Below, piece after piece: positions 16,863 to 26,724 of a DNA stretch of 64,000 nt (positions are counted from its first letter, which is position 1; each line of letters starts with the position of its first letter). Position numbers and translations under genes: made by a program. Below the pieces are notes generated by a model, which saw nothing but the letters and a program-made list of their open reading frames with translations, made no database searches and had not been told where the DNA came from. The DNA is from Methylobacteriaceae bacterium (GTDB taxonomy: Bacteria > Pseudomonadota > Alphaproteobacteria > Rhizobiales > Beijerinckiaceae). The stretch spans positions 186,001 through 250,000 of the forward strand of contig JACKJC010000002.1 in NCBI GenBank assembly GCA_020638195.1. Reading direction: 5' to 3'.

Positions 16863-18199
16863 AGAAATTCTCGCTCTTCGTCGCGCTGGTCGCGGTGCTC
16901 GCCTACGCAGGCTGGCGTATGGGCTACATCAAGCTGCCCGGCCAGAAGCAGCAGCAGGAGACGTTCACGCCCGGCGGCGGTGGCGGTCCCGGCGGCGGGG
17001 GGCCGTCGATGGGCGGCCGGCGCGGCGGGTTCGACGGGCCGGTCGTCATCACCGCCTTCGATCTGCGCAACGCCGACGTGCCGGTGACGCTCGACGCGAT
17101 CGGCACGGCGCAGGCGCTGAATACGGTGACCGTGCGCTCGCAGGTCGAGGGCAAGCTGATCGAGGTGGCGTTCAAGGAAGGCCAGGACGTGAAGGCCGGC
17201 GATGTGCTCGCGCGGATCGATCCGACGACTTACCAGGCGCAATATGATCAGGCCGTCGCCAAGAAGGCGCAGGACGAGGCGCAGCTCGCTAACGCCAGGA
17301 TCGATCTGGAACGCTACACAAGACTTGCGCAGGGCAATTTCGGCCCCAAGCAGCAGGCCGACACGCAACGCGCGCTGGTCGCGCAGCTCGAGGCGCAGGT
17401 GCGCGCCGACCAGGCGACGATCGACAATACCAAGGCGGTGCTCGGCTATACGACGATCCGCTCGCCGCTCGACGGGCGCACCGGCATCCGTCTCGTCGAT
17501 CCCGGCAATCTCGTGCAGGCGAACGGAACGAACGGCATTGTCGTCATCACGCAGATCAAGCCGATAGCCGTGGTCTTCACGCTGGCGCAGCAGAATCTGC
17601 GCGCGGTGACGAGCGCGCTGGCCAAGGGGCCGCTCGATGCGCAGGCCTTCGATTCCGGCATGACGAACGCTGTCGCGCGCGGGCAGGTGACGGTTGTCGA
17701 CAATCAGGTCGACCCGGCGACCGGCACCGTGAAGATCAAAGCCGTTTTCCCCAATGCCGACCTCGCGCTCTGGCCGGGGCAGTTCGTCAATATCCGCCTG
17801 ACCGTCGATGTGCTGAAGAACGTCGTCGTCGCGCCGTCGGCCGCCGTGCAGCGCGGACCGAACGGGGCCTTCGTCTATGTCGTGAAGCCCGACGATACGG
17901 TGGCGCAGACGCAGGTTTCGATCGGGCTGCAGAACGAACGCTTCGCCGTGATCCAGTCGGGTCTCGCTCCGCCCGCGAAAGTCGCCACGACCGGCTTCGC
18001 GCGCCTGCGCGACGGCGCCAAGGTGCGCGTGATCCCCATGCCGCAGGCCGGCGCCGAAGCCCGCAGCGAGACGGCTGCGCCCGCGGACGCTCCGGCCACT
18101 GCCGCAGCCGCCGCGCCGCCACGCGGCGAGGGCGCACAGGGCGGCGACCAGCGCGGACGTCGGCGCAAGCAGGGCGGCGGCCCGGCGGGCGGACAGTGA
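16859..18199 (+). CDS. RND efflux membrane-fusion protein, MdtA-like
   Basis: The 446-residue periplasmic adaptor has an N-terminal membrane anchor (FSLFVALVAVLAYAGW), then a glycine-rich linker at about residues 38-58, a biotinyl-lipoyl-like domain (VRSQVEGKLIEVAF), a helical hairpin, and beta-barrel domains (LGYTTIRSPLDGRTG). The tail from about residue 400 is rich in Ala, Arg, Gly and Gln, and poorly conserved-looking. It starts at a GTG coupled to the preceding stop (GTGA). It links the inner-membrane RND pumps with the NodT channel. Confidence 0.92.
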   Translation: MKKFSLFVALVAVLAYAGWRMGYIKLPGQKQQQETFTPGGGGGPGGGGPSMGGRRGGFDGPVVITAFDLRNADVPVTLDAIGTAQALNTVTVRSQVEGKLIEVAFKEGQDVKAGDVLARIDPTTYQAQYDQAVAKKAQDEAQLANARIDLERYTRLAQGNFGPKQQADTQRALVAQLEAQVRADQATIDNTKAVLGYTTIRSPLDGRTGIRLVDPGNLVQANGTNGIVVITQIKPIAVVFTLAQQNLRAVTSALAKGPLDAQAFDSGMTNAVARGQVTVVDNQVDPATGTVKIKAVFPNADLALWPGQFVNIRLTVDVLKNVVVAPSAAVQRGPNGAFVYVVKPDDTVAQTQVSIGLQNERFAVIQSGLAPPAKVATTGFARLRDGAKVRVIPMPQAGAEARSETAAPADAPATAAAAAPPRGEGAQGGDQRGRRRKQGGGPAGGQ

Positions 18200-18218
18200 G
18201 GGGAGGGGGCGCTCGGCC

Positions 18219-21200
18219 ATGAACGTCTCCGCCCCCTTTATCGCGCGGCCCGTCGCTACCTCGCTGCTCGGCATCGCCGTTCTGCTGGCGGGACTGCTCG
18301 GCTATTCGCGCCTGCCGGTCTCGCCGCTGCCGCAGGTCGATTTCCCGACGATCCAGGTGACGACGCAGTTGCCGGGCGCCAATCCCGATATTGTCGCGGA
18401 ACTGGTGACGGCCTCGCTCGAACGGCAGTTCGGGCAGATACCGGCGCTTGCGACCATGTCGTCGCAATCGTCCTTCGGCCTGTCGCAGATCACGCTGCAA
18501 TTCGATCTCGACCGCGACATCGACGCCGCCGCGCAGGACGTGCAATCCGCGATCAACGCTTCCGCCGCGACGCTGCCGCGCAACCTTCCCTATCCGCCGG
18601 TCTATTCGAAAGTGAACCCGGCCGACGCGCCGGTCATGATTCTGGCGCTCACCTCGAAGAGCGCCTCGCTGCGGGCGATGAGCGACATAGCCGATACGCT
18701 GATCGGGCCGCGCCTGAGCGAAATATCCGGCGTCGGCCATGTGTCGATCGAGGGCGGTATCAAGCCGGCGATCCGCATTCAGGCCGATCTCGGCCGGCTC
18801 GGCGCGAACCGGCTGGGGCTCGAGGATCTGCGGCTCGCAATCGTCGCGGCCAATGTGGCGGGCGCCAAGGGTTCGCTCGATGGCGCGCGGCAGAGCTATA
18901 CGATCGACGCCAACGACCAGATTCTTTCGGCCGACGCCTACAAGAAGGTCGTCGTCGCCTATCGCAACGACGCGCCTATCCTGCTCGGCGATGTCGCCGA
19001 TGTCGTCGAGGGGCTGGAGAATTCGCGCACCGGCGGCTGGTACCAGGGCGAGCCGGCGGTCGTCGTCGACGTGCAGCGCCAGCCCGGCGCCAACATCATC
19101 GCCACCGTCGATCGGCTGAAGAAGGAATTGCCGCGCCTCGCGCGCGCGCTGCCGGCCGGCGTCGAACTGAAAGCGGTGCACGATCGCACCGACGCCATCC
19201 GCGCCTCCATCGCCGACGTGCAATTCACTCTGGTTCTGGCGACCGGGCTGGTCGTGCTGGTCGTACTTTTGTTCCTGCGCACGCTCAGGGCGACGCTGAT
19301 TGCGGCAGTCGCGCTACCGCTGTCGATCGTCGCGACATTCGGCGTGATGTATCTCGCCGGCTTCAGCCTCGACAATCTCTCGTTGATGGCGCTGACGATC
19401 GGCACGGGCTTCATCGTCGACGACGCCATCGTGATGATCGAGAATATCGTGCGCAAGATGGAAGGCGGCATGCGTCCTCTTCGCGCAGCCTTCGCCGGCG
19501 CGCGCGAAATCGGCTTCACCGTCATCTCGCTGACGGTGTCGCTGATCGCGGTGTTTATCCCCCTCCTGTTCATGACCGGCCTCGTCGGGCGCATGTTCCG
19601 CGAATTCGCGCTGACGCTGTCGATCGCGGTCGTCGTCTCGGCGATCGTGTCGCTGACGCTGACGCCGATGATGTGCGGACGGCTGCTGAAGCCGAAGCGC
19701 GCGGACAGCGAGGCGAGCCGCGAGGCGGCGGAGGCGACGGGCTGGATGCTGCGCGTATACGAGCGCAGCTTGCGCTGGGCGGTCGATCGCGAATTTCTCA
19801 TGCTGCTGGTCACGGCGGGCACGCTGGCGTTGACGATCTGGCTCTATGTGGTCGCGCCAAAGGGGTTTTTGCCGCTGCAGGACAACAGCCTGCTCGATGT
19901 CGTCGTGGAGGCCGCGCCCGACGCGTCCTTCGAACACATGACGCGCATCCAGGCGAAGGCGGAGGAAGCCTTCCGCGCCGATCCCGACGTGCGCGGCGTC
20001 GTGAGTGTGCTCGGCGTCGGCGCGCTCAACGCCACACCCAATGTCGGGCGCCTCGCCGTGACGTTGATACCGCGTGAAGACCGCACGGCGACCGCGATCG
20101 AGATCGCCGAACGTCTGCGCGCCAAGGCCAACGAGATCGGCGCCAATCTCTACGTCAAGCCGGTGCAGGACATCCAGATCGGCACGCGCACGAGCCGCTC
20201 GCAGTATCAATATTCCCTGACCGGCGCCGATGCGCGCGAGGTCTCGGAATGGACGCGCAGGATCGCGGAGCGCCTGCGCAACTCGCCGATCCTGCGCAAT
20301 CTCGCAGAAGAGACACAAGACGGCGGGTTGCGAACGATGATCCACATCGACCGCCATGCGGCAGGGCGCCTCGGCGTGACCGCGCAGAATATCGACGATG
20401 CGCTCAACAACGCGTTCGGCCAAAGGCAGGTGTCGACGATCTATGCGCAATCCAACCAGTATCGGGTGATCCTCGAGGCCGACCCCGTCTACCAGCAGGA
20501 CCCGAGCGCGTTGCAGAAGCTCTATGTTTCGGGCTCGGCCGGCGGCGTGCAGACGCCGCTGTCGGCGCTCGCGCGGTTCGAACCGACGCAGGCGCCGCTC
20601 GCGGTCGCGCATCAGGATCAGTTTCCCGCCGCCACGCTTTCCTTCGATCTGGCGCGCGGCGCCTCGCTCGGCGACGCCGTGGAGGCGGTGAAGAGAGCCG
20701 AAATAGAGCTCGGCATGCCGGGCTCGATCACCGGTTCGTTCTCTGGCGACGCGGCGGAATTCTCCAGGTCGCTGGCGAGCGAGCCGTGGTTGCTGCTGGC
20801 TGCCGTCGTCACGATCTATCTCGTGCTCGGCATGCTCTACGAAAGCTATGCGCATCCCTTCACGATCCTCACCACCCTGCCGTCGGCCGGCGTCGGCGCG
20901 CTGCTCGCGTTGCGTTTGACGGGCAATGATCTGTCCGTCGTCGCGTTGATCGGCATCGTGCTGCTGATGGGCATCGTGAAGAAGAACGCGATCATGATGA
21001 TCGACTTCGCGCTGGAGGCCGAGCGTCACGAGGGCCTGAGTCCGCGCGACGCCATCCTGCGCGCCTGTATGCTGCGTTTCCGGCCGATCATGATGACGAC
21101 GCTGGCCGCGTTGTTCGGCGCGGTGCCGCTCGCCTTCGCGACGGGCGTCGGCAGCGAGCTGCGCATTCCGCTCGGCGTCACGATCATCGGTGGACTGCTG

Positions 21201-21335
21201 CTCAGCCAGCTGTTGACGCTCTATACGACGCCCGTCGTCTATCTCGCGGTCGAGCGGCTGCGCCTGCGGCTCGGCGGGCGCAGCAAGGAGGAGCAGGACG
21301 AGTTCGAGCGCGAGTTGCGGGAGGAGCGGGCGTGA
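18219..21335 (+). CDS. RND efflux permease, first of pair (MdtB-like)
   Basis: This 1038-residue inner-membrane permease has the 12-helix, two-loop architecture of the HAE1 RND class. Visible signatures are the N-terminal NVSAPFIARPVATSLLG, the proton-relay segment GFIVDDAIVMIENI (two acidic residues in helix 4), and GIVKKNAIMMIDFA near the C-terminal repeat. As in MdtBC, two different permeases are encoded back to back and probably form a mixed trimer. A GGGGAGGGGG site precedes the ATG. Its stop overlaps the next start by 4 bp. Confidence 0.94.
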   Translation: MNVSAPFIARPVATSLLGIAVLLAGLLGYSRLPVSPLPQVDFPTIQVTTQLPGANPDIVAELVTASLERQFGQIPALATMSSQSSFGLSQITLQFDLDRDIDAAAQDVQSAINASAATLPRNLPYPPVYSKVNPADAPVMILALTSKSASLRAMSDIADTLIGPRLSEISGVGHVSIEGGIKPAIRIQADLGRLGANRLGLEDLRLAIVAANVAGAKGSLDGARQSYTIDANDQILSADAYKKVVVAYRNDAPILLGDVADVVEGLENSRTGGWYQGEPAVVVDVQRQPGANIIATVDRLKKELPRLARALPAGVELKAVHDRTDAIRASIADVQFTLVLATGLVVLVVLLFLRTLRATLIAAVALPLSIVATFGVMYLAGFSLDNLSLMALTIGTGFIVDDAIVMIENIVRKMEGGMRPLRAAFAGAREIGFTVISLTVSLIAVFIPLLFMTGLVGRMFREFALTLSIAVVVSAIVSLTLTPMMCGRLLKPKRADSEASREAAEATGWMLRVYERSLRWAVDREFLMLLVTAGTLALTIWLYVVAPKGFLPLQDNSLLDVVVEAAPDASFEHMTRIQAKAEEAFRADPDVRGVVSVLGVGALNATPNVGRLAVTLIPREDRTATAIEIAERLRAKANEIGANLYVKPVQDIQIGTRTSRSQYQYSLTGADAREVSEWTRRIAERLRNSPILRNLAEETQDGGLRTMIHIDRHAAGRLGVTAQNIDDALNNAFGQRQVSTIYAQSNQYRVILEADPVYQQDPSALQKLYVSGSAGGVQTPLSALARFEPTQAPLAVAHQDQFPAATLSFDLARGASLGDAVEAVKRAEIELGMPGSITGSFSGDAAEFSRSLASEPWLLLAAVVTIYLVLGMLYESYAHPFTILTTLPSAGVGALLALRLTGNDLSVVALIGIVLLMGIVKKNAIMMIDFALEAERHEGLSPRDAILRACMLRFRPIMMTTLAALFGAVPLAFATGVGSELRIPLGVTIIGGLLLSQLLTLYTTPVVYLAVERLRLRLGGRSKEEQDEFERELREERA

Positions 21336-24300
21336 ATGTATCGGCGCCCTTCATCCGGCGGCCCATCGCGACCACGCTCATGGCGATCGGCCTGTTCCTG
21401 ACGGGCCTCGTCGCCTATTTCTTTCTGCCGGTCTCCAGCCTGCCCTCGATCGATTTTCCGACCATCCGCATCATCGCGTCGCGTCCGGGCGCCGATCCCG
21501 CGACGATGGCGGCGAGCGTCGCCGCCCCGCTCGAACGGCGCCTGTCGGAGATCGCGGGCATCGCGCAGCTGACGTCGGTCAGCACGCTCGGCTCGACCAT
21601 CGTGACCGCGCAGTTTGAAATTACGCGTCCGATCGACAAGGCCGCGCAGGATGTGCAGTCGGCGATCAACGCAGCCATCACCGATCTTCCGTCCGACCTC
21701 CCGGCGCCGCCTCAGTTCCGCAAGGCCAATCCGGCGGCCATGCCGGTTCTGATCCTGGCTCTCACGTCCGAGACGCTGATGCCGAGCGCGCTCTACGACG
21801 CCGCCGACACGGTCATCGCGCAGAAGTTGAGCCAGGTGGAAGGCGTCGCGGAAGTGCAGGTCAATGGCGCCGAGCAGCCGGCGATCCGCATCCAGGTCGA
21901 TCCCTCGCGCCTCGCCTCGATGGGCGTGGGGCTCGACACGGTCGCGCGGGCGGTGTCGGCTGGCAATGCGCATGGGCCGGTCGGCTCCTGGGACGGGCCG
22001 AACAACGCCGGCAGCTATGCGACGGACGATCAGCTTTCGAGCCCTGCCGACTATCAGCGGATCGTGATCCGCACCTCCAACGGGCCCGTGCGCCTCGCCG
22101 ATATCGCCACCATCGACCGGTCCGTGCGCAATACGCGCTCGTCGGGCTGGTTCAACAAGAAGCCGGCGGTGCTGCTGTTCATCACCAAACAGCCCGACGC
22201 CAATGTGATCGACACTGTCGATCGCGTGAAGGCGTTGCTGCCCGAGATCCAGCGGTGGATTCCCGCTGGCATCGACATAACCACGCTGACAGATCGCACG
22301 ACGACGATCCGCGCGAGCATCCGCGAGATTCAGTTCACGCTGTTCGTCAGCATCATGCTGGTGATGGCGGTGGTGCTGCTGTTCGTGCGGCGCGGCGCGC
22401 CGACGATCGCGGCGGGCGTCACCGTGCCGCTTTCGCTCGCCGGCACTTTCGCCTGCATGTATGTGGCGAAATTCTCGATCGACAATATTTCGCTGATGGC
22501 GGTCATCGTCGCCGTCGGCTTCGTGGTGGACGATGCGATCGTGATGATCGAGAACGTCTACCGCAACATGGAGATGGGCAAGCGGCCGGTGGCGGCGGCG
22601 TTCGATGGCGCGCGACAGATCGGATTCACCGTCGTCTCGATCAGCCTGTCGCTGGCGGCGGCCTTCATTCCCCTGATCTTCCTGCCGGGCATTCCCGGCA
22701 AGCTGTTCCGCGAATTCTCGATGACCATGGTCTTCGCGATCGCCGTCTCGACTTTCGTGTCGCTGACCGTGACGCCGATGATCTGCGCGCGCTACATGAA
22801 GCGGCCGGAGCACGAGCGCGAAACGTGGTTCGACCGCCTTGTAGAAGGAGGGCTCGCGCGGGTCACGGCCGGCTACGGGCGCGGCCTGCGGGTCGCCATC
22901 GGCCATCCCTGGATGTCGCTCGTCGTCATCGCCGGCGTGATCGCGCTGACCTTGCAGCTCTTCCGCATCGTACCGAAAGGCTACATTCCGCAGGACGACA
23001 CCGGGCTCATCTTCAGTTTCACCGAAGGTTCGCCGGACGTTTCATTCAGCGCCATGTCCGCCTATCAGAAGCGCGCGGCCGACATCATCGCCGCCGATCC
23101 AGACGTGCAGAACGTCGCCTCGTTCATCGGCGGCATCCGCTCCTTCAACCAGGGCCGTATCTTCATCGCGCTCAAGCCGGAGGGCGTGCGTTCCGGCTCC
23201 TCGCGCGACGTGATCAACCGCCTGCGTAGCAAGCTGGCGCGCGCGCCGGGGCTCACGGTCTTCATGTTTCCGGTGCAGGACGTGCGCGCGGGCGGGCGCG
23301 AGAGCAAGTCGCAATACCAGTTCACCCTGTGGGATCCCTCGCTGGAAGAACTCGCGGAATGGACGCCCAAGGTCGTGCAGCGGCTACGGCAGTTGCCGGA
23401 GCTCGCCGACGTCACGACCGACCGCGAGCAGGGAGGCTTGCGCGCCAATGTCGTGATCGACCGGCAGGCGGCCGCGCGCTACGGCGTGCGCATCCAGGAT
23501 ATCGACACCGCGCTCAACACTGCCTTCGGCCAGCGGCAGACGGCGATCATCTACACGCAGCGCAACCAGTATCGCGTGATCGTGGAAAGCCTGACGTCCC
23601 GGCAGCGCGATCCGACCGACCTGTCGGGCCTGTTCGTCTCGGCGTCCGCCACCGTGCAGACGCCGCCGTCGACGTCGAATTTCGCGACGCCGGCGCGCTA
23701 TCAGGTGCCGCTCGGTGCCGTCGCGCGCGTCGAGCGATCGGCCATGGCGTTGCAGGTCAATCATCAAGGCTCGTTTCCGGCGATTACCATCAGCTTCAAT
23801 CTCGCGCCCGGCGTGACGCTGCAGGCGGCCACGGACGCGGTCGACAAGGCCGTGGCGGAGATGAATCCGCCCGACGGTTTGCGCACGGAATTCGCCGGCG
23901 AAGCGCGCGACTTCCGCTCGTCCTCGGGCGGGCAGGGCATGCTGATCCTGATCGCGCTGCTCGCCGTCTATCTCATCCTCGGCATCCTCTACGAGAGCCT
24001 GATCCATCCGGTGACGATCCTCTCGACGCTGCCGTCGGCCGGTCTCGGCGCGCTGCTCGCCTTGATGCTGTTCGGATCGGAGCTGACGATCATCGCCTTC
24101 ATCGGCATCATCCTGCTCATCGGCATCGTGAAGAAGAACGGCATCATGCTCGTCGACTTCGCCGTGCAGGCGCAGCGCGAACGCGGGCTCAACGCGGCGG
24201 AAGCCGCCTACGAGGCGGCGCTCGAGCGTTTCCGGCCGATCATGATGACGACGCTCGCCGCACTCTTCGGCGCGCTGCCGCTGGCGCTGGCGACGGGCGC

Positions 24301-24469
24301 CGGCGCGGAGCTGCGCCGTCCGCTCGGCATCACCATCGTCGGCGGTCTCGTGCTGTCGCAGATCCTGACGCTCTACACGACGCCGGTGATCTATCTTCTG
24401 ATGGACAAGTTCTCGCGCAAGCGCGCGCGGGAGGATGAGGAAGACGAGCGGTTGGCGGCGGCGGAGTAG
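21332..24469 (+). CDS. RND efflux permease, second of pair (MdtC-like)
   Basis: The 1045-residue permease resembles its neighbour throughout and carries GFVVDDAIVMIENV and GIVKKNGIMLVDFA in the two helix-4/helix-10 regions. It starts at GTG within the previous stop (GTGA), with GGGAGGAG just upstream. With the NodT channel and fusion protein it completes a tripartite efflux system for drugs, bile-salt-like compounds or metals; substrate cannot be inferred. No dedicated regulator lies beside the operon. Confidence 0.93.
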   Translation: MNVSAPFIRRPIATTLMAIGLFLTGLVAYFFLPVSSLPSIDFPTIRIIASRPGADPATMAASVAAPLERRLSEIAGIAQLTSVSTLGSTIVTAQFEITRPIDKAAQDVQSAINAAITDLPSDLPAPPQFRKANPAAMPVLILALTSETLMPSALYDAADTVIAQKLSQVEGVAEVQVNGAEQPAIRIQVDPSRLASMGVGLDTVARAVSAGNAHGPVGSWDGPNNAGSYATDDQLSSPADYQRIVIRTSNGPVRLADIATIDRSVRNTRSSGWFNKKPAVLLFITKQPDANVIDTVDRVKALLPEIQRWIPAGIDITTLTDRTTTIRASIREIQFTLFVSIMLVMAVVLLFVRRGAPTIAAGVTVPLSLAGTFACMYVAKFSIDNISLMAVIVAVGFVVDDAIVMIENVYRNMEMGKRPVAAAFDGARQIGFTVVSISLSLAAAFIPLIFLPGIPGKLFREFSMTMVFAIAVSTFVSLTVTPMICARYMKRPEHERETWFDRLVEGGLARVTAGYGRGLRVAIGHPWMSLVVIAGVIALTLQLFRIVPKGYIPQDDTGLIFSFTEGSPDVSFSAMSAYQKRAADIIAADPDVQNVASFIGGIRSFNQGRIFIALKPEGVRSGSSRDVINRLRSKLARAPGLTVFMFPVQDVRAGGRESKSQYQFTLWDPSLEELAEWTPKVVQRLRQLPELADVTTDREQGGLRANVVIDRQAAARYGVRIQDIDTALNTAFGQRQTAIIYTQRNQYRVIVESLTSRQRDPTDLSGLFVSASATVQTPPSTSNFATPARYQVPLGAVARVERSAMALQVNHQGSFPAITISFNLAPGVTLQAATDAVDKAVAEMNPPDGLRTEFAGEARDFRSSSGGQGMLILIALLAVYLILGILYESLIHPVTILSTLPSAGLGALLALMLFGSELTIIAFIGIILLIGIVKKNGIMLVDFAVQAQRERGLNAAEAAYEAALERFRPIMMTTLAALFGALPLALATGAGAELRRPLGITIVGGLVLSQILTLYTTPVIYLLMDKFSRKRAREDEEDERLAAAE

Positions 24470-24490
24470 GGCAAAGCGGTTTAGCGTTTT

Positions 24491-24611
24491 TCCTTCTCCC
24501 CGCTTGCGGGGAGAAGGTGGCCGAAGGCCGGATGAGGGGCGCAAGCCGATATGCGGCGGCCGGACGATTGGCCCCTCACCCTAGCCCTCTCCCCGCAGGC
24601 AGGGAGAGGGA
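24491..24611. repeat. Intergenic repeat family A, copy 1
   Basis: Two inverted modules: a hairpin (CTTCTCCCCGC / GCGGGGAGAAG) followed by GTGGCCGAAGGCCGGATGAG, a spacer, then GCCCCTCACCCTAGCCCTC and a second hairpin of CTCTCCC/GGGAGAG type. The same layout recurs at 25419, 33047 and 39900. It lies between the RND operon and a convergent crotonase gene and may act as a bidirectional terminator. Confidence 0.85.
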
Positions 24612-24620
24612 ACAAACTTG

Positions 24621-25394
24621 TCACTTTCCCCGGAAGTCCGGCAGCCGGCGCTCGGCGGTCGCCTTCACGCCTTCCTTGAAATCCTCTGTGCGGCGCTGCC
24701 AGTCCTGCTCGACAAGTTCGCGCTCCGTCGCACGCTCCACGCCTTCTGCCAGTCCCCGGCGGAGCGTCTCGCGGATCGAGAGGATCGCGAGCGGCGCGGA
24801 TTGGGCGATCTCGGTGGCGAGCGCCTTGGCCGCACTGAAGACTTCCGTCTCGGGCACGAGCACATCGGCAAGGCCGATTCGACAGGCTTCTTCGCCTGAT
24901 ATGCGGCGGCCGGTGTAAAACAGCAGCGCGGCCTGCTGCTGGCCGATGATGCGCGGCAGCGTGTGGGTGAGGCCGAAGCCCGGATGCATGCCGAGGCGAG
25001 CGAAGTTCGCGGCGAAACGCGCTTCCGCGCAGGTGACGCGGAAGTCGGCCATGACGGCGAGGCCGAGCCCGCCGCCGATGGCCGCGCCATGGACGGCCGC
25101 GACGATCGGCTTCTCGATCTTGAAGAGGCGCGTCGCCTCCTTGTAGAGATGCTTGCCGCCTTCGGCGACCGTGCCGGTATCAGCGCGATTGGCGAAGTCC
25201 GCGCCGGCGCAGAAGGACTTGCCCTCGGAGGCCAGAACGCTTGCGCGAATGTTCGAATCGCGATCGCCGGCCTCGAAGGCGGCGGCGAGTTCGCGGATAA
25301 GTTCATTGTCGAAGAAGTTGAAGGGTGGACGGCGGATCGTGACGATCTGCACGTGGCCCTCTGTTTCGACTGTAATGTCCTTGTAGGCGGTCAT
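24621..25394 (-). CDS. Enoyl-CoA hydratase/isomerase-family (crotonase-fold) protein lacking both catalytic Glu
   Basis: The 257-residue protein has the crotonase fold: SFCAGADF and HGAAIGGGLGLAVMADFRV for the CoA-binding and oxyanion-hole loops, and a C-terminal TEDFKEGVKATAERR helix. Aligned by eye to rat enoyl-CoA hydratase, the two catalytic glutamates are replaced: GGGCE becomes GGGLG and the QPE site becomes ANF. Simple hydratase activity is therefore doubtful; isomerase, hydrolase or another crotonase reaction is possible. It sits at the end of a minus-strand group of acyl-CoA dehydrogenase genes, so an acyl-CoA substrate is likely. Confidence 0.85.
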   Translation of the reverse strand: MTAYKDITVETEGHVQIVTIRRPPFNFFDNELIRELAAAFEAGDRDSNIRASVLASEGKSFCAGADFANRADTGTVAEGGKHLYKEATRLFKIEKPIVAAVHGAAIGGGLGLAVMADFRVTCAEARFAANFARLGMHPGFGLTHTLPRIIGQQQAALLFYTGRRISGEEACRIGLADVLVPETEVFSAAKALATEIAQSAPLAILSIRETLRRGLAEGVERATERELVEQDWQRRTEDFKEGVKATAERRLPDFRGK

Positions 25395-25418
25395 GGATGG
25401 TTTCCTCGGGACGTTGTT

Positions 25419-25551
25419 CTCCCCTCCCCCTTGTGGGGAGGGGCGGGGGAGGGGGCGCGGAATGCTGCGAGATTGGCGCGCCTGAGAAACGCGAACGCCG
25501 CAGGATTGCGCGACCCCCCTACCCTAGCCCTCCCCCACAGGGGGGAGGGAA
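25419..25551. repeat. Intergenic repeat family A, copy 2 (divergent)
   Basis: Same plan as the copy at 24491 but with CCCCTCCCCCTTGTGGGGAG and CCCTCCCCCACAGGGGGGAG arms and a degenerate centre. It occupies the gap between the crotonase gene and the upstream acyl-CoA dehydrogenase gene. Confidence 0.8.
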
Positions 25552-25565
25552 CTAGACTCGTGCAT

Positions 25566-26717
25566 TCACCTCAACCCCAGACCCCGCGCGATCATGCCGC
25601 GCAAGATCTCGCGCGTGCCGCCACGCAGCGAGAAGGACGGCGCGTGCATGATCGTGTGAGCGAGCACGGCGACATAGGGGTTGCTGGATGCGCTGTCTGG
25701 CTCGGCGTCGACGATGAGGCGCAGTACTTCGACCATCTCCTGCTCGAGGCTGGTGCCGAGTTCCTTGACGATGGCCGCGTGCACGGCGGGGTCTTCGCCG
25801 CGCTGGAGCATGCCGGCGATGGAGCGTGACATGCGACGCAGCGTCATGAGATGCGCGATGATGCGACCGAGCGCGATTTTCGCGCGATCGTCGACGCCTT
25901 CGCCGAGCATGGCGAAGCCTTCGATCAGCAACGTGAAGGTCGAGAGAAAGCGGTCGGGGCCGGAGCGTTCGTAGGCGAGTTCGCCCGTCACCTGTTTCCA
26001 GCCGTCGCCCTGATTGCCGAGCAGCGCGCTCGTCGGCAGGAACATGTCCTCGAACACGACTTCGTTGAAATGATGTTCGTGCGAGAGATCGACAATCGGG
26101 CTGATCTTGATGCCCGGCGTCTTCATGTCGACGATGAATTGGCTGACGCCGCCATGGCGGTCGTCGCTCTTGGCGTCGGTGCGGCAGAACAGGATCATAT
26201 AGTGCGCGACATGCGCGCCCGACGTCCACACCTTCGTGCCGTTGACCTTGAAACCGCCCTCGACCGCGGTCGCGCGCGTGCGTGTGGCGGCGAGGTCGCT
26301 CCCTGAATCCGGTTCGCTCATGCCGATGCAGAAGAAGAGCTCGCCGCGTGCGATCTTCGGCACGAAGAATTGTTTCTGCTCCTCCGTGCCGAAGCGCAGG
26401 ATGGAAGGCGCGGACTGGCGGTCGGCGATCCAGTGGGCGCCGACAGGCGCGCCGGCCGCGAGCATTTCCTCGAGCACGACGTAGCGCTCGAGCGCGGAGC
26501 GCTCGTGACCGCCGTATTTCTTCGGCCAGGTCATGCCGAGCCAGCCGCGCTCGGCCATCTTCTTCGAGAAGGCTGGATCGCGGCCGCTCCAGGATTGCGC
26601 GCGCTGGCGAGGCGTCATGTGGGCGAGTTCGACATCGAGAAAGGCGCGCACTTCCGCGCGCAGCTTTTCGGTGACCTCGGTGTTCGGCGGGGGCGGGGCG
26701 AAGGTCAGTTGCGTCAT
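25566..26717 (-). CDS. Acyl-CoA dehydrogenase, large-subunit type
   Basis: The 383-residue flavoprotein shows the acyl-CoA dehydrogenase signature GMSEPDSGSDLAATRT, the FAD/substrate loop KVWTSGAHVAHY, and the C-terminal LRGGTREILRGMIARGLGL. AYERSG supplies a candidate catalytic Glu region. It lies 7 bp downstream of a shorter dehydrogenase gene; such adjacent long and short proteins often form mixed complexes (for example PimC/PimD or actinobacterial steroid FadE pairs). It should oxidise an acyl-CoA to the 2-enoyl-CoA, passing electrons to ETF. Confidence 0.9.
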   Translation of the reverse strand: MTQLTFAPPPPNTEVTEKLRAEVRAFLDVELAHMTPRQRAQSWSGRDPAFSKKMAERGWLGMTWPKKYGGHERSALERYVVLEEMLAAGAPVGAHWIADRQSAPSILRFGTEEQKQFFVPKIARGELFFCIGMSEPDSGSDLAATRTRATAVEGGFKVNGTKVWTSGAHVAHYMILFCRTDAKSDDRHGGVSQFIVDMKTPGIKISPIVDLSHEHHFNEVVFEDMFLPTSALLGNQGDGWKQVTGELAYERSGPDRFLSTFTLLIEGFAMLGEGVDDRAKIALGRIIAHLMTLRRMSRSIAGMLQRGEDPAVHAAIVKELGTSLEQEMVEVLRLIVDAEPDSASSNPYVAVLAHTIMHAPSFSLRGGTREILRGMIARGLGLR

Positions 26718-26724
26718 GTCTTCC

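Noticed and set aside
19314..22906. Long minus-strand frames (19314-21029 and 21239-22906) opposite the RND permeases
   Set aside because: Both mirror the permease codons and show no ribosome site or protein motif.
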